64,000 nt of DNA from Bacillus timonensis (GCF_000285535.1 NZ_HE610985.1:103173-167172); one strand, 5' to 3'. Shown: positions 27,859-37,679, counted from the first letter of the stretch. The notes: a model not told the origin generated them from the letters alone. Program-made: numbers and translations.

Positions 27859-29175
27859 ATGAGAAAAAAGTTACTACCAATTTTTACTATGCTATTTGTT
27901 CTATTAGGAATGGCTTTAGCAGGTTGTAGTGGTGATGAGAAGACAACAAACGAAGGACAGGCAAATAATGAAAATGGTGATGGAGATCAATGGAGTGGTA
28001 AGACATTACGAGTTTCAGCTCAATCATGGATAATTGATAAATGGCCACTTGAGGAAGCAGCTAAACAATTCATGGAAGACCACCCAGGATCAAAAGTAGT
28101 AGTGGTTCCTGCAGTAAATAAAGGAACAGGTGATTCATATTTACTCCAATGGTCTCGGGGAAACTCTGATGTTGACCTAGCCCTTGGAGGATCACCTGCA
28201 GATATTGCTATTTATGTAGCAAAAGATTTATTGGTAGAATTTGATGACAATTTCTTTGAGGACTATTCACGTGACAAATTTGTAAAGCCTTTCTTAGATC
28301 TTGGCTTATATAATGACAAACAATTTTCTATCCCTTTACTTGGAGAAGTAATAGCATTAAATGTTCGTAAAGATTTAATGAAGGAAGCGGGTCTTACTGA
28401 TAATGAAGGAAACCCAATTCCACCAAAATCATGGGATGAATTATATGACTATGCGAAAAAACTTACGAAAAAAGAAAGTGGTAGTACGACATATGGGTTA
28501 AGTGTCGATCTAGCTACGAATTTTGTTCATTTAAACTATTATTCTGGTTTACAATCAAAAACAGGAAATTTCTTAGATGGTGATTTCATTGATTTCGAAA
28601 GTCAAGATGCAAACGATTTATTAAATTTTTGGAAAAAGGTTAGTGCCGATGGATTTGCACAACCTGATACTTTACAGGACCAAAATGCTGGTAGAAATGC
28701 ATTTTTATCGGGTGGTGTAGCGATGTTATGGACTGCTGCATCAAGAACACAGGAGTTTGCTGAAACGTTTGGTGCTGAAAATGTAGCTACTCTTCCTCTA
28801 CCAGGATCAGAAAATAACGGAAGTATCGCATTTACACATGGAATCTTTATTCCAAAAGCAGGAGCAGAACCAGATATGGCTAAAGCATTTATAAAAGAAC
28901 AATTATTAAACGAGTATGGTCAACAATGGTCAGCTACTAAATATGGAAAACTACCAACTGTTTCTGCGAACTATGAAGGATTGCCAGAAGGTTTATCTTC
29001 TTTATTACAAATTGTAGAAACATCCAAAGGAGAACCATTATATAAAGAGCAAGCAAAATTAACTGATTTAGTCCATAAGCAGATTTCGAATATGCTTGTG
29101 AATAATCAAAGTGTAGAAGACACCTTGAAGAACATAGATAATGGTATGAGGGAATTAGATTTGGAAATGGATTAA
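27859..29175 (+). CDS. ABC importer solute-binding lipoprotein, sugar-acid cassette
   Basis: A MalE-like receptor with a signal peptide ending in lipobox ALAGC (Cys23). Length is 438 from ATG 27859 (AGGGAGG upstream); TTG 27856 is also in frame. The N-terminal lobe contains NSDVDLALGGSPADIAIYVA, and the hinge and C-terminal lobe follow the family layout (RNAFLSGGVAMLWTAASR). It precedes two permeases and sits among sugar-acid enzymes, so it probably binds an aldonate, uronate or aldarate, or a disaccharide that yields one. Confidence 0.92.
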   Translation: MRKKLLPIFTMLFVLLGMALAGCSGDEKTTNEGQANNENGDGDQWSGKTLRVSAQSWIIDKWPLEEAAKQFMEDHPGSKVVVVPAVNKGTGDSYLLQWSRGNSDVDLALGGSPADIAIYVAKDLLVEFDDNFFEDYSRDKFVKPFLDLGLYNDKQFSIPLLGEVIALNVRKDLMKEAGLTDNEGNPIPPKSWDELYDYAKKLTKKESGSTTYGLSVDLATNFVHLNYYSGLQSKTGNFLDGDFIDFESQDANDLLNFWKKVSADGFAQPDTLQDQNAGRNAFLSGGVAMLWTAASRTQEFAETFGAENVATLPLPGSENNGSIAFTHGIFIPKAGAEPDMAKAFIKEQLLNEYGQQWSATKYGKLPTVSANYEGLPEGLSSLLQIVETSKGEPLYKEQAKLTDLVHKQISNMLVNNQSVEDTLKNIDNGMRELDLEMD

Positions 29176-29182
29176 TAAATAT

Positions 29183-29213
29183 GGTAGATGAATGGTTCTG
29201 TCATTCATCTACC
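29183..29213 (+). promoter_or_regulatory. Stem-loop between receptor and permease genes
   Basis: Perfect 12-base stem GGTAGATGAATG / CATTCATCTACC with a seven-base loop, eight bases after the receptor stop codon. It probably protects the receptor mRNA or attenuates the downstream permeases. Confidence 0.75.
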
Positions 29214-29240
29214 TTTACAAATAGGAGAAGGGGGATAAAA

Positions 29241-30188
29241 GTGAGCCAGATAAATATCGATTCAAATCGGGAACTGAAAATAGAAAGTGTAATAGGTAAA
29301 TCACGAAAGAAGAAAAAATTCAATCTTAGTATCTATCTGTTTCTAATACCTTCTATTATTTTTGTCGGTGTCTTCATGTTATATCCACTACTTTATTCTT
29401 TTGGGCTAAGTTTTATGGAATATAACTTTGTCTATGATGATAAGGCAAAATTTGTTGGATTTGGAAATTACATAAAGATGTTTACTGATAAAACCTTCCT
29501 TACGTCACTATATAATACTTTATATTTTGCTGTTATCTTTTTTGTATTATTGATCGGATTTTCTTTAGGAATTGCATTATTACTAGAATCAAAATTAAAA
29601 GGAATGATTATCTTACGTACAGTAGTATTTTTACCGGTAATTGTAGCTATGGCTTTATCGGGAGTAGTTTTTCAATGGATATTAAATGAGAACTTCGGTG
29701 TACTCAACCATATTCTAACATCCATTGGTTTAGAAAGATTCGCTCTAAATTGGCTTGGAAATCCTAATGTAGCTATTTATACAATTATTGCGGTAAGTTT
29801 ATGGAAGTATTGTGGAATTATTTGCATTATGTTTTTAGCTGGTTTACAAGCTATTCCAAAGGAATTATATGAGGCAGCAAAAATAGATGGGGCAGGATCA
29901 TGGTCCTCCTTTATCCATATTACACTACCAAATCTAAAGGAATCTTTTATTATTACTGGTGTATATGGAATTATGCAATCGCTTAAAGTCTTTGAACAGC
30001 CATTTGTTTTAACATACGGCGGTCCAGCTGATTCAACATCAACACTTTATTTTTATGCATGGAGAAATGGGTTTGAATTCTATGATATGGGATATGCCTC
30101 TTCCATTGCTTACTTTATTGCAGGATTAGTATTAGCCTTTAGTTTGTTACAAATTATGCTCTTAAATAAAAACAAATCAATGAATTAA
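29241..30188 (+). CDS. ABC sugar permease (MalF/UgpA type)
   Basis: A membrane subunit of 315 residues with six helices and the EAA loop YEAAKIDGAGSWSSFIHITLP, then TYGGPADSTSTLYFYAWRNG. I place the start at GTG 29241, preceded by AGGAGAAGGGGG; an upstream in-frame ATG at 29181 would run through the stem-loop. Partner of the receptor at 27859 and the permease at 30211. Confidence 0.92.
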   Translation: MSQINIDSNRELKIESVIGKSRKKKKFNLSIYLFLIPSIIFVGVFMLYPLLYSFGLSFMEYNFVYDDKAKFVGFGNYIKMFTDKTFLTSLYNTLYFAVIFFVLLIGFSLGIALLLESKLKGMIILRTVVFLPVIVAMALSGVVFQWILNENFGVLNHILTSIGLERFALNWLGNPNVAIYTIIAVSLWKYCGIICIMFLAGLQAIPKELYEAAKIDGAGSWSSFIHITLPNLKESFIITGVYGIMQSLKVFEQPFVLTYGGPADSTSTLYFYAWRNGFEFYDMGYASSIAYFIAGLVLAFSLLQIMLLNKNKSMN

Positions 30189-30210
30189 TTATTTGAAAAG
30201 GAGGGAAAGT

Positions 30211-31041
30211 ATGACTTTCATAAAAAAATCGGTACTATACTTCATTACAATTTTTGTTGGGTTTGCTTTTGTATTTCCTTTTATTTGGGTATTGTTGACT
30301 TCATTAAAGACGGATGATGATATTTACCAGCAACCAATAAAAATACTCCCAGAGCAATTCACATTAGAACAATACACTTCAATATTTACCAAATCCCCAG
30401 AGCTCTTAACTTTTTTTTGGAATAGTACATTAATAACAATAATTTCAGTTGCATTAGTGACAATTTTTAGTGGAATGGCAGGTTATGTAATTGCACGATA
30501 CAAATTTGTAGGTAGTAAATCTTTCTTCTTCCTTTTGTTATTAGTAATGTTTGTACCTTGGGTTATTTTTTTAATCCCTATTTATATATTGGAAGATACA
30601 TTAAATCTTGTGAATACAAGAGTGGGCTTGATCTTACCTTATATTGCTTTAAACTTACCACTCGGAATATTTATTATGAGAGGAAATTTCAATTTAATTC
30701 CTAAGGAAATAGAAGATGCAGCACTTGTAGATGGATGTAATGTATTTCAAATGTGGTATAAAATTATGCTTCCTATGGTAAGACCAGGTCTTGCAACTGT
30801 AATTATCTTAACAGGTATATCCGTTTGGGAAGAATTCATGTATGCAAGGTCATTAATAACATCTCAAGAAGCATGGACTGTTCCAGTTGGGATAACTATG
30901 CTTCAACAAGAAGCACAAGCCTGGGCATTTGGAACGCTAAGTGCTGCAATACTACTTTCTTTAATTCCATTGTTAATACTATTTTTGGCATTTCAAAAGT
31001 ATTTCATCAAGGGTATTACAGATGGATCTGTTAAAGGATAA
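30211..31041 (+). CDS. ABC sugar permease (MalG/UgpE type)
   Basis: A 276-residue permease with six helices, the EAA loop IEDAALVDGCNVFQMWYKIM and the MalG-like end FIKGITDGSVKG. Start is ATG 30211, with AAAAGGAGGG nine bases upstream; ATG 30193 would put that site inside the gene. No ATPase follows. Confidence 0.92.
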   Translation: MTFIKKSVLYFITIFVGFAFVFPFIWVLLTSLKTDDDIYQQPIKILPEQFTLEQYTSIFTKSPELLTFFWNSTLITIISVALVTIFSGMAGYVIARYKFVGSKSFFFLLLLVMFVPWVIFLIPIYILEDTLNLVNTRVGLILPYIALNLPLGIFIMRGNFNLIPKEIEDAALVDGCNVFQMWYKIMLPMVRPGLATVIILTGISVWEEFMYARSLITSQEAWTVPVGITMLQQEAQAWAFGTLSAAILLSLIPLLILFLAFQKYFIKGITDGSVKG

Positions 31042-31061
31042 ACAAAAAGGAGGGATGATGA

Positions 31062-32021
31062 GTGGAAGTACATCAAGGCTTTCATAGAATTGAGGTTCCA
31101 TACCAAAATCGGTATTTATATCAGCATATCTTAATAGGAAATGAGAAACTTCTGATTATAGATACGGGTATAAATTCAACACCTGAAGAAGTATTACTTC
31201 CTTATTTAAATGAAAAAAATATTAATACGAATCTAGATATCTATATATTGATAACGCACTGTGATGCAGATCATTGTGGGGGTGCTTCGGTTCTAAAGAA
31301 ATACTTTCCAAATGCTAAAATTATGGCACATCAAAGAGAAGTGCCATATCTTGAAAATCCTACTCTAAATCTTTCATATAGGTATGGAGAATTTGAATCC
31401 ATTGGTATTAAGCGTTCTCCCAAAAAATATGAGCAGCTTCTTCAAGCATTAGGAGAAGGAGTTAAGGTTGATATTGAACTTAACGGTAATGAAAAAATAA
31501 GTTTATCAAAGGATTGGGAGGTAAAAATCATCAATTCACCTGGCCATACTGCAGGCCATGTTTTAGTGTACGATTCATTAAATAAATGTGCAATCATTAC
31601 TGATGCAGTTCTTGGAAATGCAATCCTTACAAGAACTGGAAAGAAAGCACTCTGCCCTACTTACAGGTATACAAATGAGTATTTAAGAACAATTGAAATA
31701 GTAAGAGAATTAAATGTAAATATTTTGTACACTAGCCACTTTCCAATAATAGATGGCAAGCAAAGGATTTCGGATTTTCTTAACGAAAGTAGAGAATACG
31801 TATTTTTGGTAGAAAAGTATATACATGAAAAAATGAAACAAAACGGAGAACTAACTTTGAAATTACTTATTGAAGAGGCTGATGATTCATTATCTCCTAC
31901 TGATCGAAAGATAGATTTATATTATTGTCTACAAGGGGGGCTTGAAAGGATTAAAGAACAAGGTTTATTCGAATTAATTAAATTAAACGGCCAAGAAATA
32001 TGGAAAAAATGCGAAAATTAA
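31062..32021 (+). CDS. Metallo-beta-lactamase-fold hydrolase with variant HxDxDH motif
   Basis: A 319-residue cytoplasmic hydrolase. The metal motif is H66-C-D68-A-D70-H71 ([10 protein letters not shown]), where the classical second His is Asp. PGHTAGH and the late SHFP histidine complete the site. Its starting GTG has AAGGAGGGAT upstream. Enzymes of this fold include lactonases and thioesterases. Within a sugar-acid operon, hydrolysis of an aldonolactone is a reasonable guess, not shown by the sequence. A helical extension after residue 240 could form a substrate lid. Confidence 0.8.
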   Translation: MEVHQGFHRIEVPYQNRYLYQHILIGNEKLLIIDTGINSTPEEVLLPYLNEKNINTNLDIYILITHCDADHCGGASVLKKYFPNAKIMAHQREVPYLENPTLNLSYRYGEFESIGIKRSPKKYEQLLQALGEGVKVDIELNGNEKISLSKDWEVKIINSPGHTAGHVLVYDSLNKCAIITDAVLGNAILTRTGKKALCPTYRYTNEYLRTIEIVRELNVNILYTSHFPIIDGKQRISDFLNESREYVFLVEKYIHEKMKQNGELTLKLLIEEADDSLSPTDRKIDLYYCLQGGLERIKEQGLFELIKLNGQEIWKKCEN

Positions 32022-32040
32022 AAAGCAGGAGGGTTTGACA

Positions 32041-33504
32041 ATGACAATAGGTATTCTAAAAAAAACGTATTTGAATTTTATAAATGGTGAATGGATAGTT
32101 TCTTCATCAGGTCAAGTATATAAGAGTTTTAATCCTGCAAATACTGATGAAATTATTGGATATGTTCAAAATTCAACAACAGATGATGTGAATTTAGCTG
32201 TTGCTTCGGCAAAAAATGCTCTAACATTTTGGGGGAAATTAGCCGGAAGTGATCGTGGAGCTTATTTATATAAAGTTGCAGACATTTTAGAACGAAGACT
32301 TAACGAAGTTGCTGAATGTATGACACGTGAAATGGGGAAAACATTTCCCGAAGCAAAAGGTGAGACATCTAGGGGCGTTGCTATCTTGCGTTATTATGCT
32401 GGTGAAGGTATGCGTAAGGTTGGTGATGTAATTCCATCAACAGATAGCAAAGCTTTAATGTTTACAAGCCGGGTACCATTAGGGGTAGTTGGTGTAATAA
32501 CCCCATGGAATTTCCCTGTGGCTATTCCTATCTGGAAAATGGCTCCAGCCTTAATTTACGGAAATACAATTGTCATAAAGCCCGCACAAGAAACAGCTGT
32601 CACTTGTGCAAAAATTATGGAGTGCTTTGAAGAAGCTGGAATACCAGCAGGTGTAGTAAACATGGTTACAGGATCAGGTTCAGTAATCGGTCCTGCACTT
32701 ACAGAAAATCATGATGTTAATGGGATTACATTTACCGGATCAAACCAAGTAGGTAAAAGAATCGGAAAGAGTGCTTTTGAGCGAGGTGCCAAGTATCAAC
32801 TTGAAATGGGAGGAAAGAACCCAGTAATTGTTGCAGCAGATGCAGACATCGACTTAGCTGTAGAACAAACAATTAATGGAGCTTTTCGTTCAACTGGTCA
32901 AAAATGCACAGCAACAAGCCGGGTAATTGTCCATAGGAACGTATATGAAACGTTTAAAGAAAAGCTATTAACAAAGACAAAAGAAATTACTATTGGGGAT
33001 GGTTTAGAAGAAGGAATTTGGATGGGACCTAGTGCGAGTGAAAACCAGTTAAAATCAGTTTTGTCTTATATAGAAAAAGGAAAACAAGAGGGAGCAACAC
33101 TGCTTCTAGGGGGAAATCGAATAACTGGTGGATCTTTTGATAAAGGATTTTTTGTAGAACCGACCATATTTGAAAATGTAACTTCAAGAATGACAATTTT
33201 CCAAGAAGAGATCTTTGGACCAGTAATCGCTCTCGTAAAAGTAGACACTTTAGAAGAAGCAATAAATGTAGCGAATGATGTTGAATTCGGATTAAGCGCT
33301 TCGATTTTTACAACTAATATTCAGAATATGCTATCCTTTATTAATGATATGGAAGCAGGACTTGTACGAGTAAATGCTGAAAGTGCTGGCGTGGAACTAC
33401 AGGCGCCATTTGGAGGGATGAAGCAATCAAGTTCTCATTCACGTGAGCAAGGTGAAGCAGCAAAAGAATTTTACACATCAATCAAAACCATATTTGTTAA
33501 ATAA
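32041..33504 (+). CDS. NAD(P)-dependent aldehyde dehydrogenase, probably alpha-ketoglutarate semialdehyde dehydrogenase
   Basis: A 487-residue ALDH. Catalytic Cys289 lies in GQKCTATSR and the general base Glu255 in EMGGKNP. The NAD loop reads [13 protein letters not shown] and the Asn motif [18 protein letters not shown] take ATG 32041 (AGGAGG nine bases upstream) rather than TTG 32035. As the last gene of a cluster holding dehydratases and a DHDPS-family enzyme, it likely oxidises 2,5-dioxopentanoate to alpha-ketoglutarate, as in the non-phosphorylative (Weimberg-type) or glucarate pathways. A succinate-semialdehyde-like specificity is the alternative. Confidence 0.88.
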   Translation: MTIGILKKTYLNFINGEWIVSSSGQVYKSFNPANTDEIIGYVQNSTTDDVNLAVASAKNALTFWGKLAGSDRGAYLYKVADILERRLNEVAECMTREMGKTFPEAKGETSRGVAILRYYAGEGMRKVGDVIPSTDSKALMFTSRVPLGVVGVITPWNFPVAIPIWKMAPALIYGNTIVIKPAQETAVTCAKIMECFEEAGIPAGVVNMVTGSGSVIGPALTENHDVNGITFTGSNQVGKRIGKSAFERGAKYQLEMGGKNPVIVAADADIDLAVEQTINGAFRSTGQKCTATSRVIVHRNVYETFKEKLLTKTKEITIGDGLEEGIWMGPSASENQLKSVLSYIEKGKQEGATLLLGGNRITGGSFDKGFFVEPTIFENVTSRMTIFQEEIFGPVIALVKVDTLEEAINVANDVEFGLSASIFTTNIQNMLSFINDMEAGLVRVNAESAGVELQAPFGGMKQSSSHSREQGEAAKEFYTSIKTIFVK

Positions 33505-33610
33505 TTTTAGCCATAAAAATTATGAAACTCTTCTTGATATAGAATATTTAAATTTATATGTTGCTTCAACTTCACGTACTTAAAAGCAGTACGATAAATT
33601 TGAGCATATG

Positions 33611-33643
33611 AAAGTAGTCCTGATTATGAGGACTACTTTTTGT
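33611..33643 (+). terminator. Intrinsic terminator, repeat family B copy 2
   Basis: AAAGTAGTCC pairs with GGACTACTTT, then a T-run. All 33 bases equal those at 22108-22140. It ends the sugar-acid operon and faces the minus-strand gene that stops at 33662. Confidence 0.83.
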
Positions 33644-33661
33644 CGTTATTCAAGCATTTAA

Positions 33662-34006
33662 TTATTTTTTCACAACTGCATCATCATTTTGGAGGTTTAC
33701 TGTATTGTTCGTTACATATCCATTAGGGTTTGGATGAAGCCTTCTCCTTTTTAGGAGTTTTCCTATTAACTCAATGTTATTATCAATATAATCAAGCCTT
33801 TCCCTTGCGATAAGGGCCCATTCCATATTTCCTGTCATAGTCGAAAAGATATGTCTATATCCAAAAGAGTATTGTTTATAAAGCTGATAAATAACATAAC
33901 TGGGTGTAAATGTTTGCTCTCTTTTTTTAATGATTTTCTCTATGTCCTTGTTTAACCATTCTGAAATCATTTTGGTTGATAGATTGATAACCTTTTTGTT
34001 AGACAT
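33662..34006 (-). CDS. Hypothetical protein, 114 residues
   Basis: A basic, helix-rich cytoplasmic protein starting at ATG 34006 with a strong AGGAGGAG site. Readable segments are SEWLNKDIEKIIKKREQTF and GNMEWALIARERLDYIDNN. No family recognised. It faces the end of the sugar-acid operon and is followed by no clear terminator of its own apart from the bidirectional-looking hairpin at 33611. Confidence 0.65.
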   Translation of the reverse strand: MSNKKVINLSTKMISEWLNKDIEKIIKKREQTFTPSYVIYQLYKQYSFGYRHIFSTMTGNMEWALIARERLDYIDNNIELIGKLLKRRRLHPNPNGYVTNNTVNLQNDDAVVKK

Positions 34007-34187
34007 GAACAAACTCCTCCTGTAATAAGTGAAATATCTATTGAACCATCAATTTCTTAAGTAATCCATGAATCTGCTTTTTTATGTACCTTTTAGCTGC
34101 ATGAAAACCCTTCCAAATGGTTGTTACTACTAATAATTCAAGATAAATGTTTTTTATCCTTTTAAAAAATGTTGAATTTTTTGATTT

Positions 34188-34224
34188 GAGCCTGACGGAA
34201 TCCTGAATTTCGGCAGGTTCTTTT
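34188..34224 (+). terminator. Orphan intrinsic terminator
   Basis: GAGCCTGACGGAA pairs with TTCGGCAGGTTC, then CTTTT. No plus-strand gene precedes it closely, so it may remain from a lost gene or insulate the Xre promoter. The rest of the gap 34007-34297 shows nothing else. Confidence 0.5.
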
Positions 34225-34297
34225 GTATTTTGTCACTTATTAAATAAAAGTAATCTAAGGAAATGTAAAGTGATTTTATAATTTTGTATAAGTATAC

Positions 34298-34326
34298 TTT
34301 ACTTTTATAAAAATTAAGTTTATAAT
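34298..34326 (+). promoter_or_regulatory. Sigma-A promoter with overlapping palindrome
   Basis: -35 TTTACT (34298-34303), a 17-base spacer and -10 TATAAT (34321-34326), 21 bases before the Xre gene start at 34348. The palindrome AAGTATACTT (34290-34299) touches the -35 box and is a candidate operator for autoregulation. Confidence 0.7.
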
Positions 34327-34347
34327 TTCAATCAAGAGGTGATGGTC

Positions 34348-34587
34348 ATGAAGAAAGATTTTGGTGATTCGATCTCAAATAAGGTTTATGAATATCGTGT
34401 ACTCGCCAGAATGTCTCAGCAAGAATTAGCAGAGAAGGTGGGGGTTTCCAAGCAAACCATCTTCGTCATGGAAAAAGGAAATTATGTTCCGACTCTGCTG
34501 TTAGCCTTCCGTATTGCCGAATTTTTTAATGTGGATGTAACCGATATTTTTACGTATGAGAAAGGAAATGATCAAAATGGGAATTAA
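34348..34587 (+). CDS. Small Xre/Cro-family helix-turn-helix regulator
   Basis: A 79-residue DNA-binding protein consisting almost entirely of an HTH_3 domain: VYEYRVLARMSQQELAEKVG, then VSKQTIFVMEKGNYVPTLLLA. Start ATG 34348 is preceded by AAGAGGTGAT. Its end overlaps the start of a small membrane protein gene. Short Xre proteins of this type are usually repressors of their own membrane-protein partner. Confidence 0.88.
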   Translation: MKKDFGDSISNKVYEYRVLARMSQQELAEKVGVSKQTIFVMEKGNYVPTLLLAFRIAEFFNVDVTDIFTYEKGNDQNGN

Positions 34588-34930
34588 TAAGTTTTTCTCT
34601 GAAATTCATTACGCAGTTTTTAACCCATTAAAAACATGGGCTGAACAAACTCCAGGAAATTGGAATATTCTCCTTTGTAGCGGTTTAGCATTACTTTTAG
34701 TCGGAGGGGTTTTAACATACGTATTTCACAAAAAAATGGGTGAAGCTGACGAAAGAACAACGCAAATATCTTTAAAAAGTGCCTTGATTACCTTATGTGT
34801 AGTCATTTTATGCGACATCATTTTTCCGAAAGAATATATGTGGCAAATTTTCTTTTTATATAAATATTCCCTTGCATTCCTCGCTTCAGGAATCTATTTA
34901 GCTGTTCGCTACAAAAAAGACTTTTTTTGA
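34577..34930 (+). CDS. DUF2178-like small membrane protein, partner of Xre regulator
   Basis: Starts at ATG 34577 (AAAGGA ten bases before), overlapping the last eleven bases of the Xre gene. The 117-residue product has about three membrane helices and a cytoplasmic motif GEADERTTQISLKS that matches the DER-type loop of DUF2178 proteins beside Xre genes. Function of this family is not established; the overlap indicates translational coupling. Confidence 0.75.
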   Translation: MGINKFFSEIHYAVFNPLKTWAEQTPGNWNILLCSGLALLLVGGVLTYVFHKKMGEADERTTQISLKSALITLCVVILCDIIFPKEYMWQIFFLYKYSLAFLASGIYLAVRYKKDFF

Positions 34931-35069
34931 CGAAAGAGCCAAAAAGGGATTCGAAAAATGCTTGTTCTTTCAATTAGGAAGATGGCTTTGAAGTTTTATG
35001 GGATCTCTCAATAGATTAGAATTCGATCTGGGTAAATGATTAAAATGGGGAGAAGGGGAGGGGCAACAA

Positions 35070-35909
35070 ATTAGGACAGTAATCAAAAGTCGGTCGCCAA
35101 AAAAGATTGCGACTCTTTTTCTTATCGTGATAACGATGTCGATCTATGGATACCTTCATCTGGAAAAAAGCATCAAATACCCTTTTGTTCAAGTAGATAT
35201 AGAATCTGACTTTCTATCAGAGGCATACTTTACTGAACTCTCAGAGCAGTATGATCAAATTCGTTCTGATTATCGAAAATGGTATATCTTTGATACGTCC
35301 AAAGCAATTGCATCACACGCAATTTTAACTGGGATGATGGATGATTTGGTGGAAAATCGAGAGCTTTTGAAAGGGCATAAACAATTTGATCTGTTTTTTG
35401 AGACATTTGATCAACATGTCAAACAACTTCCTTCTATCACGAAAGAGATTCATTATTTTCGAAATGAACTGAATCGATATGGGGAGGCACCTGAACGATT
35501 AGAAGATATGGTTGAACTAGCGGCATGCGGGAAATGGCAGCTATTCAGTGCGAGATACCACCGATATGAAGTAGACAAATATGACGCTGGTTATAATGTA
35601 AAGTTTATATCATCAAATGGTCGCTTTGAAGTTGTCTATCATGCTGAGACGGGTTTAATGGTAACCGATTCGGTTAACATGGGCACCTATAATTATGCGC
35701 CTGGCAGCATCATTCCATGGAAATATTACCAGCATCATCAATATGACAAAGTGCCCTGGAAGAAATGGGGCAATACCAAGCAGGTCTCATACGAGGATAT
35801 TACACAAAGACAGACGAGACACGGCTCAATCGAACAAAAGGATAGTTCTGCAGCACTCGAAATGCTGATTGAAAACAAAATGCAAGAATCAGAGACTTGT
35901 GATCAGTAA
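35070..35909 (+). CDS. Membrane-anchored protein of unknown function, probable ATT start
   Basis: The frame has no ATG, GTG or TTG before GTG 35127, yet the 19 codons ahead of that GTG encode a typical basic signal-anchor (RTVIKSRSPKKIATLFLIVI). A strong GGGAGGGG site stands seven bases before ATT 35070. ATT initiation gives 279 residues: N-terminal anchor, a helical middle, then a C-terminal domain with aromatic motifs (GTYNYAPGSIIPWKYYQH, YDKVPWKKWGNT). That domain faintly recalls C-terminal domains of some polymorphic toxins, from memory only. If ATT is not used, translation begins at GTG 35127 without a proper site. Confidence 0.55.
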   Translation: MRTVIKSRSPKKIATLFLIVITMSIYGYLHLEKSIKYPFVQVDIESDFLSEAYFTELSEQYDQIRSDYRKWYIFDTSKAIASHAILTGMMDDLVENRELLKGHKQFDLFFETFDQHVKQLPSITKEIHYFRNELNRYGEAPERLEDMVELAACGKWQLFSARYHRYEVDKYDAGYNVKFISSNGRFEVVYHAETGLMVTDSVNMGTYNYAPGSIIPWKYYQHHQYDKVPWKKWGNTKQVSYEDITQRQTRHGSIEQKDSSAALEMLIENKMQESETCDQ

Positions 35910-35977
35910 TTGGATTATGGTAAACACAAATAAAAAACTGAATCTACTATTGGTAGACTTTAATACGATACACATAG

Positions 35978-36014
35978 AAAAAGCCAACTTTCAATGATAG
36001 AAAATTGGCTTTTT
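35978..36014. terminator. Bidirectional intrinsic terminator
   Basis: AAAAAGCCAACTTTC pairs with GAAAATTGGCTTTTT between convergent genes. It can end both the plus-strand anchored protein and the minus-strand NDH-2 transcript. Confidence 0.85.
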
Positions 36015-36032
36015 GGTTTATTCAAGTAAATT

Positions 36033-37217
36033 TTAGTATGCTAAGCCGAAAAGGGCTTTGATATGAGTTAAGTAACGAACATGACTTGCTTCTTTCATTA
36101 ATGAAGCAGGAAGACCTTTTAGTTGAATATTGTTGCTACCAACTGTTGCTACACCGTCTTTACGGCCAAGACTTGCAAGTGTACCAGAGTTGATTGGGCT
36201 AAATTCTTCAAGCTTTTGGCCTTTAAGGATTGCAAAAAGGTTGTATCCACAAGTTTCTCCCATTTGCCATGCATTTTGAGCAGTAGGCGCATATAATGGA
36301 CGTCCTCCATCAGCTGGAAGTGAAACAGACGCGTCACCAACCACAAATACTTCTGGGTGTGATTTAGAACGTAAATATTCGTCAATCACTGCTTTCCCAC
36401 GATCACATTCAAGACCAGATTCTTGAACGACTGGAAGGGCTGCAACACCACCAGTCCAAACAAATGTGTTTGCTTCGATTGTAGAACCATCTTTGAGGGA
36501 AATTTTATTTCCTTCAACGCCTGTAACAGGTAGGCCAGTTAAGAAATCAACGCCACGTTTAGCTAAGCTTTCAGTAGCACGTCCGATTAAGTTATCAGGA
36601 AGGACTGGTAAGATTTTAGGACCAGCTTCTACCAATTTGATGTCTAATTCATTGAAGTCAACGCCGTATTTTCTTGCAACTTCAGGGAAGTGGTCAACGA
36701 TTTCACCAACTAGTTCAACACCAGTTAATCCTCCACCACCAATTACAATCGTTGCATCTGCTGGGTTTTTAGATTCCGCATAAGATGCAATTTTACTTTC
36801 AATGTGTTTGTAAATGCGGTTTGCATCTTCAACTGATTTTAATACGAAACTATTTTCTTCAAGGCCTGGGATACCAAAGTAACCAGTTTGGCTACCAAGT
36901 GCAACAACTAAGTTGTCATAACTCAAGACAGCACCGTCTGCTAGGTGAACTTCTTTTTTGTCTACAGAGAAAGAGGTCACTTCGCTGATTACCACATTGA
37001 TATCTTGATTTTTGAATAGTTTTGTTAAAGGGAAAGAGATTGCGCGTTCGGTTGTTGAACCTCCCGCAAGACGGTGTAATTCCGTAATAAGTTGGTGAGT
37101 AGGGTATTTATTCACCACTGTAATTTGTGCTTCAGCTTTACTTGCATATTTACGTAACGTTAGAGCAGTCAATAAACCTCCGTAACCTGCACCTAAGATG
37201 ACGATTTCTTTTGACAT
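36033..37217 (-). CDS. Type II NADH dehydrogenase (NDH-2)
   Basis: A single-subunit, non-proton-pumping NADH:quinone oxidoreductase that feeds electrons to menaquinone at the inner membrane face. The FAD motif GAGYGGLLTAL is at the N-terminus, the NADH-binding turn VIGGGGLTGVELVGEI in the middle, and the FAD-contact motif VFVVGDAS late. A short C-terminal amphipathic stretch suits membrane docking. Start 37217 has GGACGGAGG ten bases upstream; an in-frame start at 37235 lies before this site. Length 394. It follows a DUF1641 gene by about 40 bases on the same strand. Confidence 0.92.
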   Translation of the reverse strand: MSKEIVILGAGYGGLLTALTLRKYASKAEAQITVVNKYPTHQLITELHRLAGGSTTERAISFPLTKLFKNQDINVVISEVTSFSVDKKEVHLADGAVLSYDNLVVALGSQTGYFGIPGLEENSFVLKSVEDANRIYKHIESKIASYAESKNPADATIVIGGGGLTGVELVGEIVDHFPEVARKYGVDFNELDIKLVEAGPKILPVLPDNLIGRATESLAKRGVDFLTGLPVTGVEGNKISLKDGSTIEANTFVWTGGVAALPVVQESGLECDRGKAVIDEYLRSKSHPEVFVVGDASVSLPADGGRPLYAPTAQNAWQMGETCGYNLFAILKGQKLEEFSPINSGTLASLGRKDGVATVGSNNIQLKGLPASLMKEASHVRYLTHIKALFGLAY

Positions 37218-37259
37218 GATTAATCCTCCGTCCATACTAGTAATAGAAAAGATATAAAA

Positions 37260-37679
37260 TTATTTTGCTTTATTTTCAGCTTGTACTTCTAAAAATGCGC
37301 TAACGAAGCGTAACATTTTTTGAGCTTCTGGATCTTTCAATAATTTTAACACACCAAATAGACCGATATTTTCATGTGAAGCTTCTGCACGGTCTTTTGC
37401 TTCAATAGCTGTTGCAGCAATTGTTTTAACTGAACCGATTACAGGTTCGGAAAATTCTTTGATGGCATGTACTGTATCATTTTTTAGTACTTCATCAGTT
37501 GCCACTAACTGAGCGAAGTCATATGCTTTTGTTAATAAATTAACAGCCTCTGTTAATTTTGGTAGCTGCTCCACTAAAGTAGTAAGTGATTCTTGTACTT
37601 CAGGTTTTAATAATTGATCAAGTACGTCTGTTTTCTCTTTACTTAGTTCTTCTTGAGCTTTAGTCAATACTTCTGGCAT
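37260..37679 (-). CDS. DUF1641 family protein
   Basis: A 139-residue helical protein with the DUF1641 end motif LLKDPEAQKMLRFVSAFLE. The family is found beside formate dehydrogenase or NADH dehydrogenase genes in Bacillales but has no established activity. AAGGAGAATTG precedes the ATG. It is upstream of NDH-2 in the same transcript, so it may help regulate or assemble that enzyme. The 330 bases upstream, to about 38005, hold no clear promoter. Confidence 0.85.
   Translation of the reverse strand: MPEVLTKAQEELSKEKTDVLDQLLKPEVQESLTTLVEQLPKLTEAVNLLTKAYDFAQLVATDEVLKNDTVHAIKEFSEPVIGSVKTIAATAIEAKDRAEASHENIGLFGVLKLLKDPEAQKMLRFVSAFLEVQAENKAK

Noticed and set aside
36466-36783. 105-codon frame opposite NDH-2
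   Set aside because: Antisense shadow of a clearly identified gene, proline/serine-rich without motifs.
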